Assembly: GCA_910575775.1 (NCBI GenBank)
Contig: CAJTEY010000002.1
Location: 124,001 to 188,000, forward strand
Source of the DNA: Lachnospiraceae bacterium
Lineage (GTDB): Bacteria; Bacillota; Clostridia; Lachnospirales; Lachnospiraceae
Length of the DNA stretch: 64,000 nt
Direction: 5' to 3'
This document shows, one piece after another, positions 47,241 to 55,323 of the stretch. The notes beneath the pieces are model-generated. The model was not told the DNA's origin, searched no databases, and saw only the letters and a list, made by a program, of their open reading frames with translations. How positions within the stretch are numbered: position 1 is the stretch's first letter; every line of letters starts with the position of its first letter. Made by a program: the position numbers and the translations under genes.

Positions 47241-48176
47241 ATGACACAGACATTATCAGTTCTTGAGATGGTGCTTCCGGTAGTCATTATGATTCTGATC
47301 GGCTATTTCTGCCGCGTGTCCGGCATCCTTTCCAAGGACGGTCTGGGCGGGATCAAAAGTGTGATCTCAAACATCACCTTGCCGGTGGTACTGTTTAAGG
47401 CCTTTTATGCCACATCCTACTCTCTGGACAGCCTGCTTATGTTCAGCATTATTTTCATCAGCTGTTCTCTCGCTCTGGGATGCGGTTTCCTATTAAACCG
47501 TTTTGTATCCGATTCCAAGCTTATGCCTTACCTGCTTTCCGGTTTTGAAGTAGGTATGCTTGGTTATGCCCTGTACGGGCTGCTTGCCGGATCGGATCAA
47601 CTCTCCTACATGGCTACCGTGGATCTGGGGCAGGTTCTGTTTGTGTACACGGTTTACCTGACGCTTTTGAAAAATGCCACTGGCCAGAAACCGACTCTCG
47701 GCGCGATGCTGAGAGAAATGTGTAAAAACCCGGCCTTCCGGGGCGTTGTTCTGGGCATCATCGTAGGAATCACAGGACTTGGCAATATCATCACCGCCTC
47801 TCCCATAGGCCCGATCTTTTCCGAAACGATCGAGATGATCACCCTGCCCACCTCCGGCATGATCCTGATTATTGTGGGATATGAGCTTTCCATGAGAAAG
47901 GATCTGATCGGCCCCGTGTTAAAAACCATTGTCTTCCGGACGGTTGTGATGGGAGCGCTGTTATGCATCGCCTCCCTGATCGTATTCCAGATCGTTCCTT
48001 TTGACAAGCAGCTCTTTATGGCAATGATCCTGCTGTTCTCCCTGCCGGCGCCGTTTATCATACCGCTGTACGCAGATGTGGAATCGGAAGGGATCTACAT
48101 TTCCACTACCCTGTCTATGGGCACGCTGGTAACCATATTGATTTTTGTCGGACTATCTGTGTATGCAGTAGCATAG
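47241..48176 (+). CDS. AEC-family (auxin efflux carrier-like) transporter
   Basis: 311 residues, about ten membrane helices in two halves. LPVVIMILIGYFCRVSGIL and SNITLPVVLFKAF at the start and SLPAPFIIPLYADVE near the end match the family. It sits 4 bp after the cupin, last gene of the lsrRK unit, and is followed by a hairpin and a terminator. AEC proteins export or import small organic anions. A role in moving AI-2 or a breakdown product is inferred from position; another substrate is equally possible. Confidence 0.9.
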   Translation: MTQTLSVLEMVLPVVIMILIGYFCRVSGILSKDGLGGIKSVISNITLPVVLFKAFYATSYSLDSLLMFSIIFISCSLALGCGFLLNRFVSDSKLMPYLLSGFEVGMLGYALYGLLAGSDQLSYMATVDLGQVLFVYTVYLTLLKNATGQKPTLGAMLREMCKNPAFRGVVLGIIVGITGLGNIITASPIGPIFSETIEMITLPTSGMILIIVGYELSMRKDLIGPVLKTIVFRTVVMGALLCIASLIVFQIVPFDKQLFMAMILLFSLPAPFIIPLYADVESEGIYISTTLSMGTLVTILIFVGLSVYAVA

Positions 48177-48207
48177 CGTGAAAAGCGCTTCTAATGACAT
48201 TTCACGC
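48176..48207. repeat. Inverted repeat GCGTGAAA/TTTCACGC at the end of the AEC gene
   Basis: Perfect 8-bp arms, 16-bp centre, overlapping the AEC stop codon. Precedes the terminator at 48221. Confidence 0.5.
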
Positions 48208-48220
48208 AGGAGAATGCCGA

Positions 48221-48260
48221 AAAACGGCTGCCATCCAAATACGGAACGGCAGCCGTTTTT
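48221..48260. terminator. Bidirectional terminator between the AEC gene and ddl
   Basis: Perfect arms AAAACGGCTGCC (48221-48232) and GGCAGCCGTTTT (48248-48259) with runs of A and T on the two sides, placed between convergent genes. Confidence 0.9.
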
Positions 48261-48278
48261 CTTCGCTGTTGTATCGTT

Positions 48279-49460
48279 TTACTTCTTCATGCCCTTGGCT
48301 CCGGACAGATTTGCATTCTGTAAAATATTGCTCTCGAAGGAGGTGAGCATATTCTGCTCCTCCCGCTCTCTCTTAAGCGCCAGTTTGACCATGTCATCCA
48401 AAAGCTCTGCGTACGGCTTACCCAGCGCCTCCCACAGATAAAACGCAAGGGAACCCGGAATGGGATTGATCTCGTTTACATACACCTGGTCTGTATCCCG
48501 GTCTATCATAAAGTCAATCCGGGACACGCCGCTTGCGCCAAGTGTTCGGAACGTCTTCACCGCCAGTTCTCGGATTTCCTCCCGCTTCTGGGGCGTCAGA
48601 TTCGCCGGCAGCTCCCTTCTCGCGGTTCTCATGCCCTCAGAGCCGCCTTTGCCTCCCGCCACATATTTATCCTCATAGCTCAAAATTTCATCGCTGGAAA
48701 TCGGCTCCTCGCACTCGGAAGCGTGCGCCTCCTCGTAGTCTCCCAACACCGCGCAGTTGATCTCACGCAGATTCATAATCGCATGTTCCACCAGCACTTT
48801 GGGGCCAAAGGTGAAGGCATACTCCAGCGCCTCCCGCAGCTCCTCTCTGTCCTTGGCCACCTTGATACCCACGCTGGATCCCAGATTGACAGGTTTCACG
48901 ATCACGGGATAGGGTATTTTCTGTTCCACCTTGTCATAAGCCGCCTGCTCTCCGCTCTCAAATTCCTTCCCGTACAGCGTCACACAGTCGAGAACCGGGA
49001 TACCGCTATCCTTCAATACTGTCTTCATCACATACTTATCCATCGTGACAGCCGATGCCATCACATCACATCCGGCGAAGGGAATGTTGTAATGCCTTAA
49101 AAATCCCTGCAGGGAACCATCCTCCACATTCGCGCCGTGCACCACGGGAAACGCCACATCAATCTGTGCAACCTCGGAACTGCCGAATTTTTTCTCCGGG
49201 TATTGGATCAGCTTCACGCCGTTTTTCTCCCCCATCAAAAAGACGTGTGTGCTCTTCTTTAACAGCTCCGGGATGTTCCTGTAATTGGCGATATCCGCGA
49301 TCAGCTCGCCTGTATACAGTTCGTTTTCTTTCGTGATATAGACAGGAACCAAATCATATTTTTCTTTATTGAAGGCATTGTACGCCTGTAAGCCGGAGAT
49401 AACGGACACCTCGTGCTCCACGCTCTTACCGCCGAAAAAGACCCCTACTCGAATTTTCAT
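48279..49460 (-). CDS. ddl: D-alanine--D-alanine ligase
   Basis: 393 residues from the ATG at 49460. The ATP-grasp fold shows VFFGGKSVEHEVSVISG, YPVIVKPVNLGSSVG, the omega-loop region SYEDKYVAGG with its tyrosine, RIDFMID and NEINPIPGSLAFYLWEA. The tyrosine-type loop favours D-Ala-D-Ala rather than D-lactate products. The length is greater than in E. coli DdlB (306) and close to DdlA-type enzymes. It follows the MurF-like gene by 73 bp, so both steps of the D-Ala-D-Ala branch lie together. Confidence 0.93.
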   Translation of the reverse strand: MKIRVGVFFGGKSVEHEVSVISGLQAYNAFNKEKYDLVPVYITKENELYTGELIADIANYRNIPELLKKSTHVFLMGEKNGVKLIQYPEKKFGSSEVAQIDVAFPVVHGANVEDGSLQGFLRHYNIPFAGCDVMASAVTMDKYVMKTVLKDSGIPVLDCVTLYGKEFESGEQAAYDKVEQKIPYPVIVKPVNLGSSVGIKVAKDREELREALEYAFTFGPKVLVEHAIMNLREINCAVLGDYEEAHASECEEPISSDEILSYEDKYVAGGKGGSEGMRTARRELPANLTPQKREEIRELAVKTFRTLGASGVSRIDFMIDRDTDQVYVNEINPIPGSLAFYLWEALGKPYAELLDDMVKLALKREREEQNMLTSFESNILQNANLSGAKGMKK

Positions 49461-49533
49461 AATCGCTTTCTTTTCTCCTTCCTTATTCCCCTGCCAGACG
49501 GTGCGCCGGCAGTTCAATCTGCGCGCAGCGTGC

Positions 49534-51165
49534 TTACGCATAATTATCCGGCAGATCGTTCTCAATCAGAATAATCTTCTGCTTCTCACCGGGAATCGCA
49601 TTCACCATGCGAAACGCCTCCTGCAGATCATCCACCAAAATCATCCTGTTCGCCGGGAATCCCGCTTCCAACAGGCCGTCCTGAATCGGCTTTGTCTGTT
49701 CCTTTCCGACAAGTACGGCATAGTCGCACTTGCCGGCGGCATAGACGCCCACTTCTTTATTCTCATCATACTGCTTCTCGCCCAGTTCTACCATTCCGGG
49801 CGTCAGCAGGATGCGCAGTTCCCGAAACATTTCCAGAGTGTCAAGCGCCGCCTTAAACCCGTTCTTGTTGGAATTATATGCGTCATCCAACAATATTCTG
49901 TCTCCCTGCCTCACAAGCTGCAGCCTGTGCGGTACGCTCTCCAGCTGTTTCACCGGATAAAGCAGCTTCTCCATAGGAATCCCAAGTGTATGCGCCACGG
50001 CAATGGCGCCCGCAATGTTCTGCACGTTGTGACTGCCAACCAGCTTCGTGTGAAACTCATATGTCTTCCCGGTTTCATCCTTCATCTTGAAAAAGGATCC
50101 TTTCGGGGAAACCTCGATATCGTAAGCCCGGAAATCGGTATCCGCCGCCGCAATGCCATAGCTGACCACGTTCTTTCCTGTCTTCGCATTTCTGATGTAC
50201 TCATTGTCATAGTTTAAAAAGATCCTGCCGGACGGGGGCACAGAATCCGCCAGCTCAAACTTCGTCGAAACAATGTTTTCTATGGTGTGAAAACTTTGCA
50301 GATGCTGCGGTCCGATGGAAGTAATGATACCGTAATCCGGGTGCACCAGATCGCAGATTTCCTTGATGTCCCCCACCTCTCTTGCGCCCATTTCACAAAT
50401 AAAAATATCGTGAAACGGCTTCATGTTTTCCCGGATCGTCCGCACCACGCCAAGTGTCGTGTTATAATTGCCCGGCGTGTGAAGCACATTGTACTGCGCG
50501 GAAAGCAGCGTACTCAGATAATACTTCACGCTTGTTTTTCCGTAACTGCCCGTGACGCCGATAATTTTCAGCTCCGGCATCTCCCGCAGAATACGGGCGG
50601 CATCGTTGATGTAATACTGATCAATTTTCTTTTCAACCGGGTGGTTAACCGCATTCGCCAGCAATATCAAAAAGGGCTGCAGAACAAACAAAAGCAGCAA
50701 AACCAGCTCCACATTCCTGAGCAGCGGATGATCCGGCACCGGCAGTATCCCCTGCGCAGTCAGAAGCATGCCGCCATTCGCCTCCATCCAAAGGCCCGGC
50801 AGGACGGCCGCAGCAGCAGCAAGGAGATATAGAATACCTGTCGTAACGAGCATCCGCCGCACGCGCGGCGTATATACCAGCGGTTTCTTCGCCTTATGCG
50901 GTTTGTTGACCAAAACAGTCATCCCATTCATAAGACAGGCTGCGATCAGACATCCCGTACTCCCTATCGCCACAAGCGGGAGGGAAACCACCGCATACAG
51001 ACATTTTCCAAGCAGTCTTCCCACATTGGTATGCACCCGCATCCACTCTCCGTACTCCTGCGGCTTGTAGGAATTCTGTTGAAACATGTGCATCAGATAT
51101 AAGAGATACCAGACCGCTCCCACCAGATAGGCAGCAAGCCATACACCAAAGATTATCATATCCAT
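49534..51165 (-). CDS. Membrane-anchored MurF-like Mur ligase
   Basis: 543 residues. The N-terminal part (about 1-180) has four membrane helices where MurF normally has its UDP-binding domain. The rest is a Mur ligase: the P-loop VTGSYGKTSVKYYL near residue 203, the central domain EMGAREVGDIKEI and IGPQHLQSF, and the C-terminal LDDAYNSNKNGFKAALDTLE. The motifs are closest to MurF (adds D-Ala-D-Ala to UDP-MurNAc-tripeptide), and ddl follows. It may be the main MurF or a specialised ligase. Without the normal N-terminal domain, substrate binding must differ; a lipid-linked substrate is possible. Confidence 0.85.
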   Translation of the reverse strand: MDMIIFGVWLAAYLVGAVWYLLYLMHMFQQNSYKPQEYGEWMRVHTNVGRLLGKCLYAVVSLPLVAIGSTGCLIAACLMNGMTVLVNKPHKAKKPLVYTPRVRRMLVTTGILYLLAAAAAVLPGLWMEANGGMLLTAQGILPVPDHPLLRNVELVLLLLFVLQPFLILLANAVNHPVEKKIDQYYINDAARILREMPELKIIGVTGSYGKTSVKYYLSTLLSAQYNVLHTPGNYNTTLGVVRTIRENMKPFHDIFICEMGAREVGDIKEICDLVHPDYGIITSIGPQHLQSFHTIENIVSTKFELADSVPPSGRIFLNYDNEYIRNAKTGKNVVSYGIAAADTDFRAYDIEVSPKGSFFKMKDETGKTYEFHTKLVGSHNVQNIAGAIAVAHTLGIPMEKLLYPVKQLESVPHRLQLVRQGDRILLDDAYNSNKNGFKAALDTLEMFRELRILLTPGMVELGEKQYDENKEVGVYAAGKCDYAVLVGKEQTKPIQDGLLEAGFPANRMILVDDLQEAFRMVNAIPGEKQKIILIENDLPDNYA

Positions 51166-51212
51166 TTCTGCCTGTCATTCCTCTCTGTCTTGTAAAAAAA
51201 TCGATCATCCGC

Positions 51213-51977
51213 TTAACCGAAAAAGGCCCGAAGCGCCCCGTTCACCTTCGCTGGCTGTTCCGCGTAGGAAAAATGCCCGGCCCCCTCGCACACAACCAGT
51301 CCCGCATCCGCAATCAGCTCTTCCATCCGTCTCGCATCCCCTATCGGCGTAGCCGTGTCCAAATCGCCCCAGATCAGAAGCGTCGGGCACTTCACCTGAG
51401 AAATCAGCGGCTCCAGATCCTCGTTGACCACCTTCACCAGCGTGGCCCGCATGAGGGGCGTCGCATTGTTATAGTCGGAGGAGCCGCGTTTGCGCCGCAT
51501 CTCCTCCACCGCGTCCGGGTAGAGAAAGTGCATCACCTTCGTGCTCATAAAAGCCCTGCCGATCTTGTAACATCGGAGGCTCACCTTCTGCCCCAGACTC
51601 TTCTTCGGCAGAATACCGGCACTGTCAATCAGCACTGCGCGCTCCACGGTAAAGGGCAGTTTTTCCCTTGCATTCATTTTAAAAAACACCCGGCCGCCAA
51701 ACGAGTGCACCACCACGCTCAGTCTCTCTATCGGAAAGGAAGCGATAAACTTCAGCACAAAATCCACATAATCGTCCACGCACCAGGGCACAGGCGGTTC
51801 GGACGTCTTCCCAAATCCCGGCATATCAAGGGCAATCACCCGTCTTCCCTGCTTCAGCGTATCAATCACGCTGCGGTAAAGGGTAATATTCGCGCCCCAG
51901 CCATGCAGCAGAAGTACGATTTCGCCCTCGCCCTCATCTATATAGTTCACAGAAATATCATCTATTTTTCTGACCAT
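51213..51977 (-). CDS. Alpha/beta hydrolase
   Basis: 254 residues from the ATG at 51977; a GTG at 51989 is an alternative. The fold markers are LLLHGWGANITLYR with the oxyanion motif, the nucleophile elbow VVHSFGGR, Asp in LLIWGDLDTATP and His in EGAGHFSYAEQP, so the triad is complete. No signal peptide is seen, so it is cytoplasmic. It begins the unit with the MurF-like gene and ddl (47 bp before the MurF-like gene). The substrate is unknown; a link to cell wall precursor processing is by position only. Confidence 0.9.
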   Translation of the reverse strand: MVRKIDDISVNYIDEGEGEIVLLLHGWGANITLYRSVIDTLKQGRRVIALDMPGFGKTSEPPVPWCVDDYVDFVLKFIASFPIERLSVVVHSFGGRVFFKMNAREKLPFTVERAVLIDSAGILPKKSLGQKVSLRCYKIGRAFMSTKVMHFLYPDAVEEMRRKRGSSDYNNATPLMRATLVKVVNEDLEPLISQVKCPTLLIWGDLDTATPIGDARRMEELIADAGLVVCEGAGHFSYAEQPAKVNGALRAFFG

Positions 51978-52072
51978 ACCTTCTCCCACACAGCCAATGC
52001 GGCATCATTCCAGGCCACCATATGCAGGCATCCTGCCGCAATGGCATGTTGAAAAAACGCATCGGCGCACTA

Positions 52073-52100
52073 TTTATACATATGTATGATCTTTTGCAAA
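52073..52100 (-). promoter_or_regulatory. Possible promoter of the hydrolase-murF-ddl unit
   Basis: Minus-strand TTTGCA (52095-52100), 16-bp spacer, TATAAA (52073-52078). A perfect 5-bp hairpin, GCAGG-CAT-CCTGC, is in its leader at 52024-52036. Confidence 0.45.
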
Positions 52101-52187
52101 TATGTTTTCGGGTCATGTCATGCCGCCGCACTGTCTGCACCTGTCCGTCAGGCACGCCCCCTGCATCCGCCGCCCTTATCCCTTTCT

Positions 52188-52242
52188 AAAAAACGGGGCT
52201 GAATCCATACATACTCTTGTATTGTACTGTATTCCCCCCGTT
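52188..52242 (-). terminator. Terminator after the 33-residue ORF
   Basis: Stem AACGGGG/CCCCGTT (52192-52198 with 52236-52242), extended by partly paired inner bases, followed on the minus strand by T6 (to 52188). It separates the small gene from the hydrolase unit. The rest of 51990-52303 holds only the promoter above. Confidence 0.65.
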
Positions 52243-52303
52243 CTATCAACAAAAAAATCAGCGGAATCGCGGCCGTTTATCCCGTCTTCATAAACTATGC
52301 CCA

Positions 52304-52405
52304 CTATTCCGCCATATAATCCGCATAATCGGTTTCACTGGCAAATAACATATATGTCCCGTTCACAAATCCCATATAACCGCTCTCTACTGCATATCCC
52401 TTCAT
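52304..52405 (-). CDS. 33-residue peptide with strong ribosome binding site
   Basis: An ATG at 52405 preceded by AAGGAGGAG (six to eight bases away) opens a frame of 33 residues ending at TAG 52304-52306. The peptide is aromatic and acidic (MKGYAVESGYMGFVNG at the start, ETDYADYMAE at the end), with no membrane helix. A terminator follows, and an inverted repeat AAGTCC/GGACTT (52484-52503) lies upstream. I have an impression of similar tiny proteins in other Lachnospiraceae, but this cannot be checked here. Function unknown. Confidence 0.6.
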   Translation of the reverse strand: MKGYAVESGYMGFVNGTYMLFASETDYADYMAE

Positions 52406-52532
52406 GCTGTCTCCTCCTTCCGTTCCCGGTTCGCCGATTTTCATAACGAACTTGTGTTCTGAAAAGAGGATAACATTTATGAAGTCCTATATTTGGGACT
52501 TAAGATATAATTCTGCTCATCTTATGCCTTTT

Positions 52533-53066
52533 TTACACCGATGCCGCCAGCTTCTCCCCCGCATCCTTCATCGGATTCACTTCCCCTGTGCTTGAATAAA
52601 ACACAGGTTCCAGATCCGCTTTCGGTCTCGCCTGTGCCCCGGTATCCGAATCCACACCGTCCGTTTCCGGCCCCTCTTCGACAGTCTGGGTATTTTCTTT
52701 CAGCAGAACCTTGCCGTCCTCGCTGATTTCCACAGTATCCACGGGCTGATCGCCCTTGTTTTCTTTCCGCTCCTCCTCCAGCTTTTTCTGCTGCTCCTCG
52801 CGCTCCTCCCTGCGGTTCCGGATCATCTCCTCGCGCTGCTTTTCTGCAATCTTCCGGGTCTCTTCCGCGTCCTTCTTCATGCCCTCGTCAGCTTCTTCCT
52901 TGTACTCATATGCGTCTTCGTGAAAATCTCCCATATACCCCATAGCCCGCTCCATCATTGCGGTATCGTTTTTAAGCCTCGCCTCCTTAAAAACACGAAA
53001 CGGAGTGTTGATCATCTCCATATTCGTTCTCGCCCCGATTAATCCCTCCATTGTCTTTGTGTGCAT
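52533..53066 (-). CDS. Charged coiled-coil protein of unknown function
   Basis: 177 residues from the ATG at 53066, ideal AGGAGG site upstream. The middle (about 55-110) is a highly charged coiled coil, rich in Glu, Lys and Arg, with runs such as EEREEQQKKLEEE. The N-terminus (TKTMEGLIGARTNMEM) is more structured and the tail (PVFYSSTGEVNPMKDAG) looks disordered. There is no signal, membrane or metal motif. It lies 121 bp after the GHKL kinase gene and ends 127 bp before the 33-residue ORF. I cannot name it. Confidence 0.7.
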   Translation of the reverse strand: MHTKTMEGLIGARTNMEMINTPFRVFKEARLKNDTAMMERAMGYMGDFHEDAYEYKEEADEGMKKDAEETRKIAEKQREEMIRNRREEREEQQKKLEEERKENKGDQPVDTVEISEDGKVLLKENTQTVEEGPETDGVDSDTGAQARPKADLEPVFYSSTGEVNPMKDAGEKLAASV

Positions 53067-53187
53067 CGTATGCTCCTCCTTTTCCGAAATATTCCGGCGA
53101 CGCAAATTTTTCATTCGCGGCTGCCCTCATAAAAATCCTTCTGTCTCCTGTTTCGGCAAGGATTTATCAGCTCCTTAGCATCCTGTC

Positions 53188-54354
53188 TCAAACAACCCGA
53201 TCCATGTCATATGCGGACACCCCGATCGGCAAAAGCACCGAAATATCAAACACGCCATTCTGTATTTCCGTGTTCATAACGCCGTCGTACCCGCGCACCA
53301 CGTCTCCCACATTCAGCAGACCGATTCCATGTCCCTGTAGATTTTCCTTTTCCACAAATCTGTTCCCCTGTTTTTCTGCTTCACGCATACTGTTTCTAAC
53401 CTCCAGCAGAAAACATTTTTTGACAGTTCGGGCCTGCACGTTGATAAAGGGCCGCCGCCCCGCCTCCCGCTCTCCCTGCTGCAGTCTCATACAGGCTTCC
53501 ACCGCATTGTCCAGAATATTGCCAAAGAGGACACATAGGTCAAACTCGCTGATACGGCACCGCTTCGGAATCTGCACATCGCACTCCCAGACAATCTGTC
53601 TGTCCTCCGCCATTTTCCTTTTTTGAAACAAAAGCGCATCTACAGCACGATTTCCTGTGGCTTCCTCATTTGCTCCAAACTGTGCACTGTCCTCCATCCG
53701 TTTCAGGTAATCTCCCAGTTTATCCCACGCGCGCTCCTCCCACAGGCCGCGAAGTGCAAGCACATGATTTTTCAGATCATGCCGCAGCCGTTCCGCCTGA
53801 CTGTACTGCTGCTCCATCATTTGATAAACCGCCGCCTGCGACTGATACTGCGCTGCCTTTTTCTGTTCCAGATAGATGCGGTCCATGCCGAACACATATA
53901 CCCCCGCCCCAAACATGGACAAAGCCGATAGGATGCCCCAACCGACATAGCTGAAAATCTGATCATAATACAGCCCCATGTTACCGCCGCTTCTAAAAAG
54001 AACACCGTGGCTCGCTCCCCAGTTTGCCATAAAAATCACCGCCTCCACCACAAGCAGAGGAAGCGTCAATACCGCATACCACCGCCAGGGTTTCCCCCGA
54101 AAGACAGTCCCGATCCGCTTTCTCATCACATATACCGAAACGATCGCTATGGCAAAGCTGATCTGGCCGCTCAACACACTCTCCTCCTCCGTAAAAAAGG
54201 GAACATCAATATGCCCCACCGTGTGCTTCCAGACCAACAACAGGCAGGAAAATAGGGAATCTGCAAAAATATCAGCCAGCGATGCCAGCGTAATCACCGT
54301 CACCAGCATGGAGGCTGCCCGCACCGCCTGTTCTGCCCGTCCATTAATCCGCAT
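53188..54354 (-). CDS. AgrC-like GHKL sensor histidine kinase
   Basis: 388 residues from the ATG at 54354; a GTG at 54357 is equally near the site GGGGGG. Four to five membrane helices occupy about 15-160. A coiled linker follows, then the phosphoacceptor motif RLRHDLKNHVLALRG with His near 195, and the GHKL ATPase (LFGNILDNAVEACM, HGIGLLNV, PIGV). Membrane-embedded sensors of this form usually bind peptides. It overlaps the LytTR regulator gene by 11 bp. Confidence 0.92.
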   Translation of the reverse strand: MRINGRAEQAVRAASMLVTVITLASLADIFADSLFSCLLLVWKHTVGHIDVPFFTEEESVLSGQISFAIAIVSVYVMRKRIGTVFRGKPWRWYAVLTLPLLVVEAVIFMANWGASHGVLFRSGGNMGLYYDQIFSYVGWGILSALSMFGAGVYVFGMDRIYLEQKKAAQYQSQAAVYQMMEQQYSQAERLRHDLKNHVLALRGLWEERAWDKLGDYLKRMEDSAQFGANEEATGNRAVDALLFQKRKMAEDRQIVWECDVQIPKRCRISEFDLCVLFGNILDNAVEACMRLQQGEREAGRRPFINVQARTVKKCFLLEVRNSMREAEKQGNRFVEKENLQGHGIGLLNVGDVVRGYDGVMNTEIQNGVFDISVLLPIGVSAYDMDRVV

Positions 54355-55069
54355 CACACATTCCCCCCATATTACGCATGTATTTTAATATTTCCCCGCA
54401 AAACATTTTATACCGCCTCTTCGCAATAGCGATCCGCTCCCTATTGTCGAGAACAAGTTCCTGCCTGTTATATATGTCCACATATTTTAAATTGACAAGA
54501 TAACTTTTGTGACAGCGGAAAAATCCCTTTCCCTCCAGTTCTGTTTCCAGAAGCCCGATCTGCCCGTAATAGCTGAACACGCCGCCTGTCCCGTGGACGT
54601 CGATCATCCGCCCCCGGATTTCAAAATAATATATTTCGTCCAAAAAAAGTTTTCTCTTCTGCCGTTCCACGCTCACAAGGATAAATGCCGGTGACCGCCG
54701 CTCCGTTTTCTGGATGGCTTTCTGCAGCACCTTTTTGAGCTTTTTATCCTCGATCGGTTTTAGCAGATACTGAAACGCCTCCACATCGTAGGCATCAAAC
54801 ACATAATCCCGGCTGGCGGATATAAAAACAAGCAGTTTGTCAAAGGCCCTCTCCCTAACCAGCTGTGCTGTCCTCATGCCATCCAGGCCGCCCATGATAA
54901 TATCCAGAAAAATAAGGTCGAACGTTTCCAAAGACCGCAATAATTCACGTCCGCTGTAAAACTGCCGGATCGTGCAGGAAACATTCATTTCCTCTAAAAT
55001 TTTTCTGATTTTTCCCGCTAATTTGCTGCACTCTATGACTTCGTCATCGCACACTGCGATCCACAACAT
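54344..55069 (-). CDS. LytTR-family response regulator
   Basis: 241 residues from the ATG at 55069 (GGGAG upstream). Receiver domain with DDE near residue 8 and Asp56 in IFLDIIMGG; Lys in YLLKPIEDK. The LytTR DNA-binding domain is at about 130-235 (RKLFLDEIYYFEIRGR, FFRCHKSYLVNLKYV). LytTR proteins bind pairs of 9-bp direct repeats at 21-22 bp spacing. It is paired with the GHKL kinase. No AgrB or AgrD gene is found beside it. Confidence 0.94.
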   Translation of the reverse strand: MLWIAVCDDEVIECSKLAGKIRKILEEMNVSCTIRQFYSGRELLRSLETFDLIFLDIIMGGLDGMRTAQLVRERAFDKLLVFISASRDYVFDAYDVEAFQYLLKPIEDKKLKKVLQKAIQKTERRSPAFILVSVERQKRKLFLDEIYYFEIRGRMIDVHGTGGVFSYYGQIGLLETELEGKGFFRCHKSYLVNLKYVDIYNRQELVLDNRERIAIAKRRYKMFCGEILKYMRNMGGMCDAD

Positions 55070-55323
55070 ACCTATGCTCCCTTCGTTCATGTTTGATTTC
55101 CTGCTGATATGATATATATCGGCTTGAGGTCTGGAGGACTTCTTTGTCTGTCATAAACGGCGGTTTCCGTGTAACGACCGTCCTCTTTTATCCCGAACGT
55201 CTGCCGACGGCCTACACAGACAAAAATCCGGCCCTGTCACAACAAGTCTTTTCAGACATAGTCATGTCAAAGCCGGAACAGAGCCGCAGCACTGCCAGTA
55301 GAGCGCAGCCGCTTTCCCTTTTC

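Noticed and set aside
45884..47287. 467-residue open frame on the minus strand
   Set aside because: It is antisense to lsrK and the cupin, which have clear family motifs and ribosome binding sites; it has no recognisable domain.
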